64,000 nucleotides of DNA from Adenanthera pavonina (GCA_026686845.1 JAIVEN010000016.1:30538001-30602000); one strand, 5' to 3'. Counted from the stretch's first letter, positions 11,857 through 23,420 are shown. Notes: generated from the sequence alone by a model not told the origin. Program-made: numbers and translations.

Positions 11857-12958
11857 TGTAGATCTATAAAAAAAGCTCTTGATAATTTGCACCAGAAACC
11901 TTCCTCCTCAGAGGCTGGTGCTTCAATCTCCAACGGAATAACAAATTAGATATACGTACATAGATTTCTGAAAAGGAAAATAGAAATTCTGCTTTACCAT
12001 ATTAATGGAAATAATCATCAATATTCGGTCAATATCTAATATAAAATATAAAATCTCACTATTCATAATCCATGAATAATTTGGCTGATTCTTCACATTC
12101 CGTGAAATGTACAAGAACTCCACTGAGTTATTTAGGCTTCAAACTCTAAATTTTTCTTTTTATTTTTACCCAAGAAATTAATGAAAACAAGGAATATACA
12201 TAAAAGTGCACATCAATAATATTACATGTTTTGTTATTCTCAAACCATTTACAAGAAAATAAGAGTACATGTGAAAATTCTGTACCTTGCAAAAAGGGTA
12301 TATATGCGATCAAGTTGAGAATGTGATCTCAGACATCATCCAGGAGAAGAGAAGAAGTGGAAGCAAATGAATGAACAAACTTGGTTGGTTATGTGTTAAT
12401 TTGATCTTTTCTCTTTCAGGTCTGGATAACCAACCAAGAAAAAAGGGACTTGGGTGTGGAAAACCTCAAATGTGAAAGAACCAAAAAACCACTACTTGTG
12501 GTTCCCAAGCAAATCAAAACCAGCAGGCGAAGTATTAGTTTCATAGGCTATATTTAGAGTCTCTTCTTTTATTTTTTTTTCGTGAGAACGCAAGAAAAGC
12601 GGTTGAGAAACGTTAATTGTGTGGCATAGTGTGGATTTAGCTTATCCCAAAAAAAAAAAATTTGCAAAAAAGAAAAGAAAGGAATTAAAAAGAAGAATGC
12701 CATGCACAAAAGAGTATATATACAAATATTAATAGCATTATATTTAAATATATATATATATATATTATTATATAAATTATAAAGAATAAGTCTATAATAT
12801 ATTAGCTCTATTCTACACGGAGTTTTCTCATAAAATTTACTTTCCTTCACGTACGCTGACCTAGGAAGTGCTAAAGTGGTGTGAGTTAGTGTCGATTAAC
12901 TGTACAAGCATGGAAAACAAAAAAGAGAGGGAACGGACAAGCAATTTTCTCAAAAGTT
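11857..12958. promoter_or_regulatory. Upstream region of the RIC gene
   Basis: A gene-free stretch upstream of the RIC start codon. A CT-rich run on the minus strand (about 12340-12360) and a following AAG|GTACAG donor-like site at 12287 suggest a non-coding first exon. No TATA box can be assigned with confidence. An AT dinucleotide run lies at about 12748-12766. Confidence 0.35.
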
Positions 12959-12959
12959 T

Positions 12960-13293
12960 AAGGCATGTTTGGTAACTGCTTTCAAAATAATTTTTTTGTT
13001 TTTAAAAACAAAAAAAAATCTTATTTGATAAACTTGTTTTTTATAAAATGTTCTGAAAAATAGAAAAATAAAATAACAGAAAGCTCAGAATATCTTTAAG
13101 ATGTTTTATAGTTTTTATTCTAGAAAATATAAGAAAATGTGAAAAACACTGACCTCATTAATGGTAAAATTATAAATCTTGAATAACTCATCTAATATAT
13201 GCTAATTATGATTTTGAGAATAATTATTTAAACAGATTTTTTTATTTTCTTGTTTCTAAAACTTGTTCTCAAAAACACTGTCAAACATGCCCT
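12960..13293. mobile_element. hAT-like MITE
   Basis: The left end AGGCATGTTTGGTAACTG and the reverse complement of the right end, AGGGCATGTTTGACAGTG, form an imperfect terminal inverted repeat. The 334-bp AT-rich interior has no coding. The 8-bp target duplication is not clear. Confidence 0.6.
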
Positions 13294-14100
13294 TATTATC
13301 TCTCTCACATGCACTTAAGCTGGGGATTAGGCTTGTTTAGATGTGGACTATGGTGGTTGCCCACTCTCTATCCGTCCTTAGGTCCATCCATACATGTTTA
13401 TCTGTCCTATAATATTTGCAATTTGGTAATATATAATTTCTTTTCTATTGTTTTCTAATTTCCATTTTGTACATTCATTTAGAGGGAAATATTATTTTAG
13501 ACAAAAGTCAGCAATTTATTAAATTTTAAGACCTGAAATTGATTAAATTAGAAAAAAAAAGACTAATGTGTTCATAAAATGTAAATAATTCCACTGTCAA
13601 AATACTAAAATGCCTGATCATCTCTCTCCTCTCCACCATCGTTGATCAACATCAGCCGGGACCAATCAATGGCCGATTAATTTTGGTTGGCAATAGGCCA
13701 ATGACTAGCCAACTATCACTAGCAGCCAATCAACGGCTAGTCAAAATCATCCAACAACTGATTATTTGTCACAATGACTTGTGGTTTGTAACTTTTTCTT
13801 CAAATTTTATAATTTATTTACTCTAAATTTATAACTCAGTTTCTCAATTTTTATTTCTAACAATTATCACAATGATTTACAACTTCTTTTTCAAAATTTA
13901 TAACTTAGTCACTCTAAATTTACACTTCACTTTCCAAATTTTTACAATAAATTATTTCAATGGTTTACAACTTCTTTCCAAATTTTATAATTTGCTTACT
14001 CTAAATTTGCAACACTTTTTTTTTCCCAAATTCTTACAATGAATTGTTCCAATACTTTGCAACATGCTTAATTTAATTTTGCAATTTAGTTTTCCAAATT

Positions 14101-15156
14101 CACTATTAGAAAAATTCAGTTTAGTGACAAAAATTCTATGATGGATATAAATCCATCACTAAATATAAACATTAGTGATAAATTAGTGATAAATAATAAA
14201 AATTGTCACTTTTTATTCAGTATTTACAAATTTAGTGACGGATAGTCTGTCACTAAAATTTTAAATTAGTGATGCGATAGTGACAACCAAGAAAATCTGT
14301 TTAGTGATGAACTATTTTTAAGTATCAAAACTAATAAAAGATTTTTTTTTGAAAAAATATTTACAAAAGTTTCCCAACAAGTTCCCAACAAGTTTTTCAA
14401 AAAATAATACAAATTTATAATTTTTCTCTTTTCTTCAAAATAAAAAATATGAAAAAAAATTTCATTTTAAGTATATCAGCAGATAAAAAATAATTGAATT
14501 TTTATTTAATATTTATCTATATATTAAACTTATAATTAACATACAAAATACACAAATTTACAGTTTTTATTCATGATGCTGAAGATAAGTTATTAATTTA
14601 TTCATAATTTATTTGAAATATATACATTAATTTTTTATAAAAATATAAGTTGTGATGGCAAAGTGACTAAGTACACAACACAAAATTATCTAACGGTGGG
14701 AAGACATAAGTTATGAATATGGTATAACTTTTCATTTTCCTAATTGAATACTGTATATGTATTAAAATTCGGGTATAATGGTTGAAGTTTTCACATAGCT
14801 CAACTGGCAAAACATAAAGAGTGTTAAGAGTCTTCATCTTGGAGTTAGAGGTTCCAGGTCCAAACAACTAGTCGGTACGTATAAACAATTAATGGAGATG
14901 GCAAAACATGGGTGCCGAGACACTTGAAGGTAGCAAGTTCGAGTTGGAGACGGCTCCAATATCTGCAAGGAAATGACCAAGACACCAATTAATTAATTTT
15001 ACGAAAGAAAATTATTAGTGACAATTTAGTAACAGGTATTTCTGTCATAAAATTAGTAATAAAAACATATCCATCATATGAATTAGTGACTGAATCTAAA
15101 TTTAGTGACAGATTTTGTTGTTTAGTGGCAAATGAATATTAATTTTTCTAGAAGTA
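14101..15156. mobile_element. Non-autonomous CACTA-like element (TTTAGTGAC repeats)
   Basis: The left end CACTATTAGAAAAATT and right end AATTTTTCTAGAAGTA are near-perfect inverted repeats of the CACTA type. Subterminal motifs TTTAGTGAC(A/G) and their complements recur at both ends (14118-14310; 15015-15130). The target sequence of the host inverted-repeat element resumes directly after it (ATT on the left, TTT or ATT on the right). The interior carries a tRNA-like promoter module at 14796-14861. No transposase. 1056 bp. Confidence 0.7.
14796..14861 (+). ncRNA. tRNA-derived (pol III A/B box) module inside a CACTA-like element
   Basis: TAGCTCAACTGG (14796-14807) matches an internal pol III A box, and GGTTCCAGGTCC (14850-14861) resembles a B box. 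No cloverleaf with an acceptor stem is evident, so it is SINE-like or tRNA-derived rather than a tRNA gene. A second GTTCGAGT-like box lies at about 14937. Confidence 0.4.
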
Positions 15157-16106
15157 TTTTCAACTATGAATTATTCTAGTGATTTATAATTTTTTTTAAA
15201 TTTTGTAACTTACTTATTTTAAATTTGTAATTTATTTTTTAAATTTTTATTATAAATTGTTCAAGTGTTTTTTAACTTCCTTTTTTAGGTTTTTCAATTT
15301 ACTTACTCTAAATTTATGACCTGATTTCCAAAATTTGACTACAAAAACAATTGAAAACATTTAGTAGTTACAATTAAATTATTTTATAGTAAAGATTTTA
15401 AAGCCAAGTTGCAAATCCAAAGTAAATAATTAAGCTGCAAATCATGAAAAGAAAGTTGCAAAGTATTGAAATAATTAATAATCAAAATTTGAAAAAATGA
15501 GTTACAAATTTAAAGTTATTATGATGGAAATCCTAGAAAAGATGTTGCAAAGAATTGGAACAATTTATTGTAAAAATTGGAAAAAAAAAAAGAGTTGCAA
15601 ATTCAAAGTAAGCGAGTTACAAAATATGGAAAAGAATATGCAAACTACTAGAATAATTCATAATAAAAATTTAAAAAATAAGTTGTAAATTCAAAATAAC
15701 CAAGCTACAAATTTTAAAAAAGAAGTTGCAAATCGCTATAACAATTATCAGTACTAAAAATTGAAAAACTAAGTTGCAAATTATAGAGAAACTAAGTTGT
15801 AAATTTAAAGTAAATAAGTTACAAAATTTAGAGAGAAAGTTGCAAACCACCAACTACTACCGGCTATTGACCGATCGCTAGCATGCATTAACTGATCACC
15901 GGTGGTTGTTGATCTATCGGTGGCCAACCTTGACTTGCTGCCGGTGGCTGACTCCTGCAATGGTGGGGGTAGGAAAGTTGATGGCTCTATGGTAATTTTA
16001 TGTATCAATTTATTTGATTTAAGAACAAAATAATCTCTAATCCTAATTAAATGTGGAATATATTTCAATTTTTAAAAATTTCTTATATTGGTCCCTAGTC
16101 GGAATT

Positions 16107-16379
16107 CCCCTTTGTTTTAAGAATTGGCGCACCTTTCTTGTAATTGAAATAATATATAGTTCGCTGTAGACAAGTTATGTAAATAAAACCTTATTTTAGC
16201 CTTTTTTTTTTTAGGCCAGTTTTAGTCACATGTGAATTCATTTCTCTATCTAACTCAGACGAAACCTATAAACTTACCAATTTCCTATGACTTTTCATGG
16301 TGTCATCTAATCTTAACATTATCATTTCTCTATCGTTTTCTTTTCTTTTTTTCTTTTTTTTTTTGGTTCACATTATCAT
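16107..16379. other. Short unassigned stretch
   Basis: T-rich; no feature recognised. Confidence 0.3.
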
Positions 16380-16680
16380 TTCTCTAACTCATAGGCATTG
16401 TATGAAAGAAATCTGTGATATTTAGGGAGATTGCTCAGTCTCTATCAATATATTCTCTGATGTCTTCCGCGATCCAGCTACAAGCTAAGTTCTCAAAAGG
16501 TCTTCTAGTTACAAATTGGAAAGCTTCAATTAATTGAGTCCATAAAAACTGCTACTTTGAGAATCCCATAATCCATCTACCATTGTTATCACGAGTAACA
16601 TATCCACATCAAGTTTAACTTTATCTTCACATTCATGACATAAGATTATCATGATGCCCTCCGTCGCAACTTCATCTTCA
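16380..16680 (-). pseudogene. RNase H-like fragment of a LINE retrotransposon
   Basis: On the minus strand, 16599-16556 reads VTRDNNGRWIMGFSK, matching the RDxxGRWIxGFS block of the RNase H domain found at the end of plant LINE polyproteins. KVKLDVD precedes it in another frame, as expected for the start of that domain. The rest is scrambled by stops and shifts. A small relic, cut by the CACTA element at 16690. A host RNase H-like gene fragment is an alternative. Confidence 0.4.
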
Positions 16681-16714
16681 CACTCCAACCACTACAAAAA
16701 AATAGATCTTAAGT

Positions 16715-17155
16715 GACGACTTTTGGCGGCGACAAAAAAAGGTCGCCGCTGAAAACACACTTTCCGCGGCGACTAAAAGAGTCGCCGCTGAAAACACACT
16801 TTCCGCGGCGACCAAAAAGAGTCGCCGCCGAAAGTCAGTGTTTTCGCGGCGATCAAATAAGTCGCCGCTGAAAGTTAGCCTTTCAGCGGCGACCATTTTC
16901 AGTTGCCGCTGAAAGACGGACTTTCAGCGGCGACCTTTTTTAGTCGCCGCTGAAAGACTAACTTTCAGCGGCGATTAAACAAGTCGCCACTGAAAGACAG
17001 ACTTTCAGCGGCGACTGAAAATGGTCGCCGCTGAAAGTCTGTCTTTCAGTGGCGACTGAAAATGGTTGCCGCTGAAAGAGTGACTTTCAGCGGCGATTAA
17101 CCAAGTCGCCGCTGAAAGCACTCTTTCAGCGGCGACTTTTTAATGTCGCCGCCAA
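16715..17155. repeat. CACTA subterminal repeat array, left
   Basis: About a dozen copies of (T)TTCAGCGGCGAC alternate with the inverted form GTCGCCGCTGAAA at about 15-40 bp spacing. In autonomous relatives such repeats bind the transposase. Confidence 0.9.
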
Positions 17156-18025
17156 AGGTAATTTTGTAAATTTTTGCTATTTTCGTTTTAAAAATTAATA
17201 AATAACATATTAAAATAATAATTGTGTTTTATTTATACATTTTTATTATAAGTAATTAGATATTTAATATATATTTTATATTATCTAGTATCTTTATTTA
17301 AAGGTAAAGTAGTTTACTATTTTTTCATGTAAAATATTCTGGACATTTTGAAAGTACTTTATCTCCACCGGAGATTAAAGATTTGAAATGTTGAATATTG
17401 AATTCTATCTATATTTATTTTTACTTTTTCTAATCCTAATTAATGAAATATGTTATTCTTATTAGGATAATTTTTTTTAATTCATAAAGGGATTGATAAC
17501 TCCAAAAAAAAAACAGGAAGATAAACTAATCCCTAATTATTTAATGTGATCAACCCTATATTTGGAGGAATTCTTATTAGGTTAATTTAATTTCTAATAT
17601 TTTTAACATATAAATTAATATTAATATTATTTATTACCAATAATAATTTTGATGAAGTAATAATATATTGAATTTATTGTATTTTTTAAAATCATATGAC
17701 AATCAAAATTATAATATTTATTTTAATGATTTTTTAACAATTTTCTATTACATTATATTATATATATATATATTAAGCATATATATAATATAACTTATCA
17801 AATAATATAATATATGATATATATGATATGTCATAACATAAAATAAAAAATATAATATAAATATATATGTATATAAATAAAATATTTAACGATATTAATA
17901 ATTGAAAATAAAATATATGTGTGTTTTTTAATAATAATATTGATTTATAAATATATATGTGTGTATTAGTGAGTAGATAAACAATATATATTAAATATCT
18001 TAATTAAAAACTGCAGGTGCATTTC

Positions 18026-18088
18026 AGCTCAACTGGCAAAAAAGTAAACACAAAGGCATTGCAAGCAACAGGTCAGGGGTTCGAACCA
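18026..18088 (+). ncRNA. tRNA-derived (pol III A/B box) module in the CACTA element
   Basis: CAGCTCAACTGG (18026-18037) and GGTTCGAACC (18079-18088) are a good A box and a near-perfect B box. The start shares GCTCAACTGGCAAAA with the module at 14798. The spacing is long for a tRNA gene and no complete cloverleaf is seen. Confidence 0.5.
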
Positions 18089-18117
18089 AGGTGAACGCAC
18101 ATTTGAAACAAATATAT

Positions 18118-18456
18118 GACGTGGCGGTGGTGATATGAGAGGTGACGTGGCGTCCGTTTGGGGGTGGTGACGTGGCAGCAGTCCGATGACGTGGCGGCGG
18201 TCCGGTGGGGGCCGGTCGGCGACGGTGGTCCAATGACGTCGCGGTGGTCCGACGGCGGCCGACCGACGGTGGTGACTTGGCGTCCGTTTGGCGGTCCGAT
18301 GACGTGGCGACGGTCCGGTGGGGGCCGGCCGGCGGCGGCGGTCCGATGACGTCGCGGCCGACCGGCGGTGGTGGTGGTCCGATGGCGGTGGTGACGTGGC
18401 GGCCGGCCAGTGGTGGTTACGTGGTGGGGTCCAGTGGCTGACATGGTGATGACATG
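18118..18456. repeat. GC-rich degenerate tandem repeat inside the CACTA element
   Basis: Reiterated GTGACGTGGC, GGTCCGATGACG and CGTCCGTTTGG words, strongly GC-rich against an AT-rich background. Open frames on both strands are a by-product of the low stop frequency; no domain is recognisable. Confidence 0.8.
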
Positions 18457-18936
18457 GCGAAACGACTTTCAGCGGCGACTAAATGTTGTCGCCAAATAAT
18501 AAATTTTCAGCGGCGACTAAATGTTGTCGCCAAATGAGAAATATTTGGCGGCGACAATTTATATTTTTAGCGACAACTCTTTTCACCACTAAATGTCAAC
18601 TTTTGGCGGCGACATTTTTATCGTCGCCAAACTTTTGGTAACGGGATTTGTGGCGGCGACATGGTGGCGACAAAAATGTCGCCGCTAAAAACTTTTGGCG
18701 GCGAAATTCCTTCTTTCAGCGGCGACTTTTGTCGCCGCCAAAAATCAAATTTTTTGTAGTGAACGGAATACATAATAAAATTTATGATGCTCAAACACAT
18801 AAATTGCTTATTTTGAGGAGAATAAAATCTGAAACAACTTGACTTTAATTAGAAAATTTAAATAGAAACAATGATAAAGCCCCAGCTAACTAATTAAAAA
18901 CACTATGCATGCACTGACCAATGTTAAATGTCATAT

Positions 18937-18957
18937 ACACACACACACACACACATA
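18937..18957. repeat. (AC)n microsatellite
   Basis: About ten AC units just downstream of the DUF7086 stop codon. Confidence 0.85.
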
Positions 18958-18962
18958 AAGCA

Positions 18963-19970
18963 TTAAATAGATGGATGTAATTGTTGGCGTAAATCCATAT
19001 AAACGGAATAAAGCAATCGATCTTTGGCTGCGGTTCTGTGAATTTTACCATGCTTGCAGTAATACTTGAGATGAGTGATGCTGCAATATCCAATCATTTG
19101 TCCCAAAAACAAAAACAACCAGTTGGTGGATCTCTTCTTGGTGATGAGAGGCTTACACTTCTTATATCCACAAAACTTGCACTCTAAGGGCTTAGGATTG
19201 GACCACTCTTGCGGTGCTCTATCTTTCATAGTGTCAATTTTCTCCGCTATGAAACTATCAACCTCCCAGAACTTAGTCCGCAAATCATACTCAATCACAT
19301 ACTGCTTCTTGCACTGCTTGCAATGAACTTCACCTCTGATTACAGTAATATTACTGGATAATAATTCCTCCATACTTAAAACTTTGGCACGTCTTGAAGT
19401 AGACCATGGATATGGTGGTTCTATGGTCACCTCCTTTCCATGCTTTTGTCTCTTATGCGAACGTCGAAGAGCTTGAGCTTGGCCTTCTGATGACGAAGAA
19501 GTCCGTTCTGGGGTTTGTATGCCATCTGCAGGTGGCTGTGGCTGTGGCTGCTGTTCGGAGAACATTGGTTGTGGTTGTAAAGAAGAATAGCAGGGTGGTT
19601 CCGGCATCCCTGGTTGTTGTTGCGGTGGAGAAAAGTATCGGACTGGTGGTTCCTGCGGGGGCTGTGGGTGTGGCTGCCGTAGAGGAAAAATCCCATCTTG
19701 CTGCAACCGCAGGGTCGATGAACACATCGGCTGATATAAAGGGAAGCACGGCGGTGGTTCCGTTGCCTGTGAGGGTAGAGGCATGAGTTGTAAAGGGGTC
19801 GACGGATGGAGTGGTGGTGATGACGGCGGTTTCTGTGGCGGTGGCTGGTTATAAGAATCTTCAGATGAGACAGAAAGCCGAAGCCAGTTTTTGTCTAGGG
19901 GTTCTTCCGTGTTCATGGTTTTTCGCTTTTTGAAAGAAAGTTCTGCGTTTACTGATAAGGAAGCAGACAT
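18963..19970 (-). CDS. DUF7086 domain-containing protein, single exon
   Basis: 335 codons without interruption. Residues about 1-175 are a low-complexity Pro/Gln-rich region with a basic RRSHKRQKHGK stretch (about 168-178) that could be a nuclear signal. From PYPWSTSRRA (about 187) the conserved domain runs to the end: LLSSNITVIRGEVHCKQC, then a CKQCKKQY pair, a CKFCGYKKCKP pair and an aromatic NWLFLFLGQMIGYC segment, ending YYCKHGKIHRTAAKDRLLY. The paired cysteines suggest zinc binding. I recognise this as the plant DUF7086 family; its function is unknown. The start has TATA and leader sequence upstream (20009-20023). Intact and probably expressed. The CACTA element ends 201 bp beyond the stop codon. 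Confidence 0.88.
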   Translation of the reverse strand: MSASLSVNAELSFKKRKTMNTEEPLDKNWLRLSVSSEDSYNQPPPQKPPSSPPLHPSTPLQLMPLPSQATEPPPCFPLYQPMCSSTLRLQQDGIFPLRQPHPQPPQEPPVRYFSPPQQQPGMPEPPCYSSLQPQPMFSEQQPQPQPPADGIQTPERTSSSSEGQAQALRRSHKRQKHGKEVTIEPPYPWSTSRRAKVLSMEELLSSNITVIRGEVHCKQCKKQYVIEYDLRTKFWEVDSFIAEKIDTMKDRAPQEWSNPKPLECKFCGYKKCKPLITKKRSTNWLFLFLGQMIGYCSITHLKYYCKHGKIHRTAAKDRLLYSVYMDLRQQLHPSI

Positions 19971-20011
19971 TGAAAAAGATAAAAAGAAGAATCTGGACAG
20001 AAACGAAAACG

Positions 20012-20020
20012 AGGAGTTAT
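20012..20020 (-). promoter_or_regulatory. TATA box of the DUF7086 gene
   Basis: On the minus strand ATATATAACTCC lies about 45 bp upstream of the ATG. A near-duplicate GAGGAGTTATAT follows at about 20044-20056, showing a short local duplication of the core promoter. Confidence 0.5.
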
Positions 20021-20059
20021 ATATTGGTTTTTTTTGGGGGCAACGAGGAGTTATATGTT

Positions 20060-21240
20060 AAACCTTCATGAGGAGGAGGAGTATTTAAATAGGGTGTTTC
20101 GAATGGATCTGAAATTTTAGTACTAGGAGGTGATTCGAAATTTGAATTCTATAAATGGATTTTCTCATTGGCCTGAAGTTTTAAAAGTTGAATATTTAAA
20201 CTGATCATGATAAATGCACATACGTATATAGATTCATTGAAATTTGGATCATCACTAAAAACAACGTAATATATTTTTATCTCTTTTTTTTAACATACGG
20301 AGTATTCAATTTTATGGTACTAGTAAATAGTAAATCTAAAATGTATTAATCTATTTATATTAATTATTACTCCCTTCAGTCCCTATTATAAGATGTTTTT
20401 TAACTACCTCACGTAGATTAAGAAAAACTGGTTACAGTCTAAAATTAATGAAAAAAATTCTGACATTCTCATTTTACCCTTTAAGAGAGAATAAAAATAC
20501 ATTAATGATGGTAGGAGAAGAGAAAAGTTAATTGAGACTTGTAATGAAAGTATTCAATAGGGGCAAAATTGAGACTAAAATTAAATTTATTACTTAACAT
20601 CCTATATTTTGGACCAGACAAGTTTTCTAAATAACACCCTATAATAGGGACCAGAGAGAGTATATAATTTGTATGATTATTTATACAGTAAATCATATCA
20701 GAATTAAAACTTCAGTGTAAATAAAAATATTGGAATAATTCATTGTTTTTTAAATCACAACTTGCAATCCTATAACTCCTGTATGTACAAGGAAAGAATA
20801 CATAAATTACATAAAATACAAGAAATAAAAGGGAAATAAAATTCTACATCAAACAGGCCTTTAGTCTATCAAAATATACTTTTGATCCCCAACTGTCATT
20901 TTCCCGTATAAGTATCACAATGTTTGTTTAATCATGTATAATATTAAAAAAAAAAGATTGACTTTATTGTATGGTGTAATATTGTAATATAAAATACTAG
21001 AAGTGTATAAAGTTGATTATAAGCTTAGAGCAATATGATTTATTGTGAACTCTATATAAATAAACAAGCCATATTATAATTATTTTAAATGTCCCATCAA
21101 TTTTTTTCTATAATACTTTTTATCTATATAACTAATTAATCTTTGTGTGTATATATAAATCTAATAAATCTAAAAAATGTCCCATTGTTTACAAGTTATT
21201 GACAATATTATTTGTATGGATCCCACTATATGGTTTTATC
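20060..21240. repeat. Segmental duplication copy A (DUF7086 upstream region)
   Basis: Aligns by eye with pieces at 29215-29309, 31195-31232 and 44253-45118. Shared landmarks: TTTTAGTACTAGGAGGTGATTC versus AGTAGTAGGTGATTAG; TGAAATTTGGATC near 20239 and 44471; GGGAAATAAAATTCT near 20831 and 44729; AAGTTGATTATAAGCTTAGA near 21010 and 44850; ATATAACTAATTAATCT near 21124 and 44978. Similarity is moderate, so the duplication is old. The MITE at 20370-20660 is absent from the other copy. Confidence 0.75.
20370..20660. mobile_element. Stowaway-like MITE
   Basis: Ends CTCCCTTCAGTCCCTATTAT and (reverse) CTCTCTCTGGTCCCTATTAT are inverted repeats flanked by TA on both sides (20368-20369; 20661-20662). 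About 291 bp. The paralogous region near 44570 lacks it. Confidence 0.8.
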
Positions 21241-21241
21241 C

Positions 21242-21840
21242 AAAGTTTAAAAAACCGGACCGGACATTGAATCAGTCAAGACACTGGTTCAAGATTTAAT
21301 GATTCAAGTGTGATTCAACCACAATTAAACCGGTAATAATAAATTTAATAATGTTTTATTTTATACATTATATAGAAAATAAAAAAATATTATTAATAAA
21401 TTTCATAACCTAATATTAAAATCTAATAAGTTAATATTTATTTGTAAATATATTTTTCAAAATAGTTAATTAATATTTTTTCATATTATTTGTTAAGTAA
21501 ATTTTTTATTATTAATAATTATATATCATAATAATGCTTATACAATATTATAATATAGAAAGAAAAAAATTTATACAAAAAATAATGCTATTTAGCATTA
21601 AAAATAATGTTATTTTATTTTTAAAAAATAAAAAATTTTAAATTTTTTATAAATTTTAAAAAAATTTACAAAACCAATTACAAAATAAACATCTTCAGCA
21701 CCAGTTCGAGACTCGTTTAACTGGTTTTCTATCGATTCTCACCGGTTCTGGAAAAGAGAGGTCAAAATCTATAATTGGACCGAACCTGGTACCGAGAACT
21801 GGTCAAACCAACAGTTTGATCCGATTTTTTTTAGTATTTA
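21242..21840. mobile_element. hAT-like MITE with AAAAAACCGGACC ends
   Basis: Imperfect terminal inverted repeats (TTTAAAAAACCGGACC on the left; reverse of the right end ACTAAAAAAAATCGGATC). Flanked by an 8-bp near-duplication, TTTTATCC (21234-21241) and TTTTATCA (21841-21848). The paralogous copy at about 45100-45110 reads straight through TTTTATCATATAAGCC, giving an empty site. Confidence 0.75.
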
Positions 21841-21848
21841 TTTTATCA

Positions 21849-22039
21849 TATAAGCCCTTTATTTTTCCAAACATTATATAAGCCAGTTTAATAAATAACA
21901 AAAAATACAATATGACACCTTGTAACAAAAATATTTATAAATAAGGACCTTCTAATTTTTAAAATTACCTAAACAGATCCAAGTCCTAGGTTGAGAAATT
22001 TTTTTTTGAATGGACAAGAATACCCCTATAAATTAATTT
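21849..22039. other. AT-rich spacer
   Basis: No gene or terminus recognised; it follows the empty-site sequence ATATAAGCCC. Confidence 0.3.
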
Positions 22040-22341
22040 TCAAATTAATATAACTAATTTTTTAAGTAGATATAACTAAATTTTCAAGTAGATATAACTA
22101 ATTTTTAATGGGAGAAAACTAATTTTTCATATAGAGATAACTAAATTTTCAAGTGAAGATAACTAAATTCCTAACTATGGTAAATTAATTTTCCAAGTGG
22201 ATATAACTAAATTTTTATATAAAGATAATTAAATTCCCAAGTTGACATAACTAATATTTCAAGTGGACATTACTAAATTTCCATGTGGAGTGAACTAATT
22301 TCATCACTAAATTTATACAGATAACTAAATTTCCAAGTACA
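22040..22341. repeat. Imperfect minisatellite, about 22-bp unit
   Basis: About a dozen degenerate copies of a unit like AAGTAGATATAACTAAATTTTC, diverging in length and sequence. Confidence 0.75.
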
Positions 22342-23420
22342 AATAAATAAGAATATTAAATGAGGACATTTATAAAAAAAAAATTTTAAACATATTTAAG
22401 ATGTATGACTATTTTTTTGATTTTGATAATTTAGTTATTTATTTTTTATATTTTAAAATGGGAGGAGTATATATACTTTTACCTTTCCACCAAATCACTC
22501 TTAAGAGAAATATTTGCATCTATTTTATTTTTTCAAACTATTTAATAAATATTTTTGCATCATAAATTCATATTACATTTTTTCTCATTAATTATACATC
22601 ATAAATTAATGACTTTATTTAGTATTTCATCTGTCTTTTGGGATTTCGAGCAAGATTGAATTTTTATTTTGAAATTTGAGTTAACATCGCTAAATGTAAT
22701 GCATTTGGAAAACCTTTAATTAAGTGCATCACCATGTTGGATTTTCGAAAAATTTGTCACCCCTCCCCCTCTCTCTCTATGTTTTTTTTTTTTAACCATA
22801 ACCCATTTCTCTCATTAGTTTCTCGCTTTTTTCTTGCCTTCTTTGTGAATTTAGTCCTTCTCTTTAACCCTGAATGACTATTACTTCCAAATCCTAAATC
22901 TAAGTTATTTCTAATTAATTTACATATTTCAAGAAAAAGTTAGTTATATTTTTATTTTTTCAAAAAATACTAATTATTTTCAATTTTATCCCTATTTACT
23001 TTATTAATGTGCAAAATTACATTATATAACTTGGTTTTAACACCCATTGATACATTAATTTCTAAATCATTATTATCATGATTGAATTGGCATCAATTGA
23101 AAATTTGACCAATGATACTCTGAAATGAAATTTTGAATTTTCATAAACTAACCAGTCAGATCAATGTGAATGTTGGTCTTTTTCCATTGGAAAAAAAGAT
23201 ATTTGAGGACTCCCATATAAAAATATTCCCTTCCAAGAAACCGGTTTAAGAATTCAGTACTCCTATATACTGAATTCTCAATTCGAGTCAACTGAATTTC
23301 TAACTGGTACTGTTCATTTATCAATATTTTGCTATAAAGGTCCTAAAATGTCTTTTCCCCTTTTCCATTTCATTAGGAGAGATGCAACGCTTGTGTATGG
23401 CCACGTGATTGAATGTTTAA
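22342..23420. other. Gene-free AT-rich stretch
   Basis: No coding or repeat feature I can support. CT-rich tract at 22760-22780. Confidence 0.35.

Larger units (their letters stand above)
13482..16106. mobile_element. Long inverted-repeat (MULE-like/foldback) element
   Basis: The left arm (about 13490-14100 continuing 15157-15350) and right arm (about 15370-16100) are inverted copies. Both contain a GC-richer block with GCCGG and CACC motifs (13620-13770; 15845-15970) next to about 95-bp reiterated units built on TTTGCAACTT...CAAATTTT. The arms meet near 15360. A CACTA-like element (14101-15156) is inserted in the left arm. No transposase is seen and terminal coordinates are approximate. Non-autonomous; the family is uncertain. 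Confidence 0.55.
16690..18761. mobile_element. Non-autonomous CACTA transposon, GCGGCGAC subterminal repeats
   Basis: Its ends are CACTACAAAAAAAT on the left and the reverse complement on the right (TTTTTTGTAGTG), flanked by a 3-bp target duplication AAC (16687-16689 and 18762-18764), diagnostic of CACTA. Dense subterminal repeats of TTTCAGCGGCGAC and its complement occupy 16715-17155 and 18460-18740. The middle is AT-rich (17160-18010), then a tRNA-like module, then a GC-rich repeat island. No transposase. 2072 bp. It ends 201 bp downstream of the DUF7086 gene. Confidence 0.93.

Noticed and set aside
14796..14861. tRNA gene
   Set aside because: A and B boxes only; no paired acceptor stem or anticodon arm could be drawn. 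Same for 18026-18088.
18073..18444. Open frames on both strands (up to 123 codons) rich in Pro/Arg/Gly
   Set aside because: They lie in the GC-rich repeat island of a CACTA element. Frames are open on both strands because stop codons are rare there; no domain.
16715..18740. Regular short palindromic repeats resembling a CRISPR array
   Set aside because: Repeats alternate in orientation, spacing is irregular, and they lie within CACTA termini with a target duplication in plant DNA.
19406..19786. 126-codon plus-strand ORF
   Set aside because: Antisense shadow of the Pro/Gln-rich region of the DUF7086 gene.
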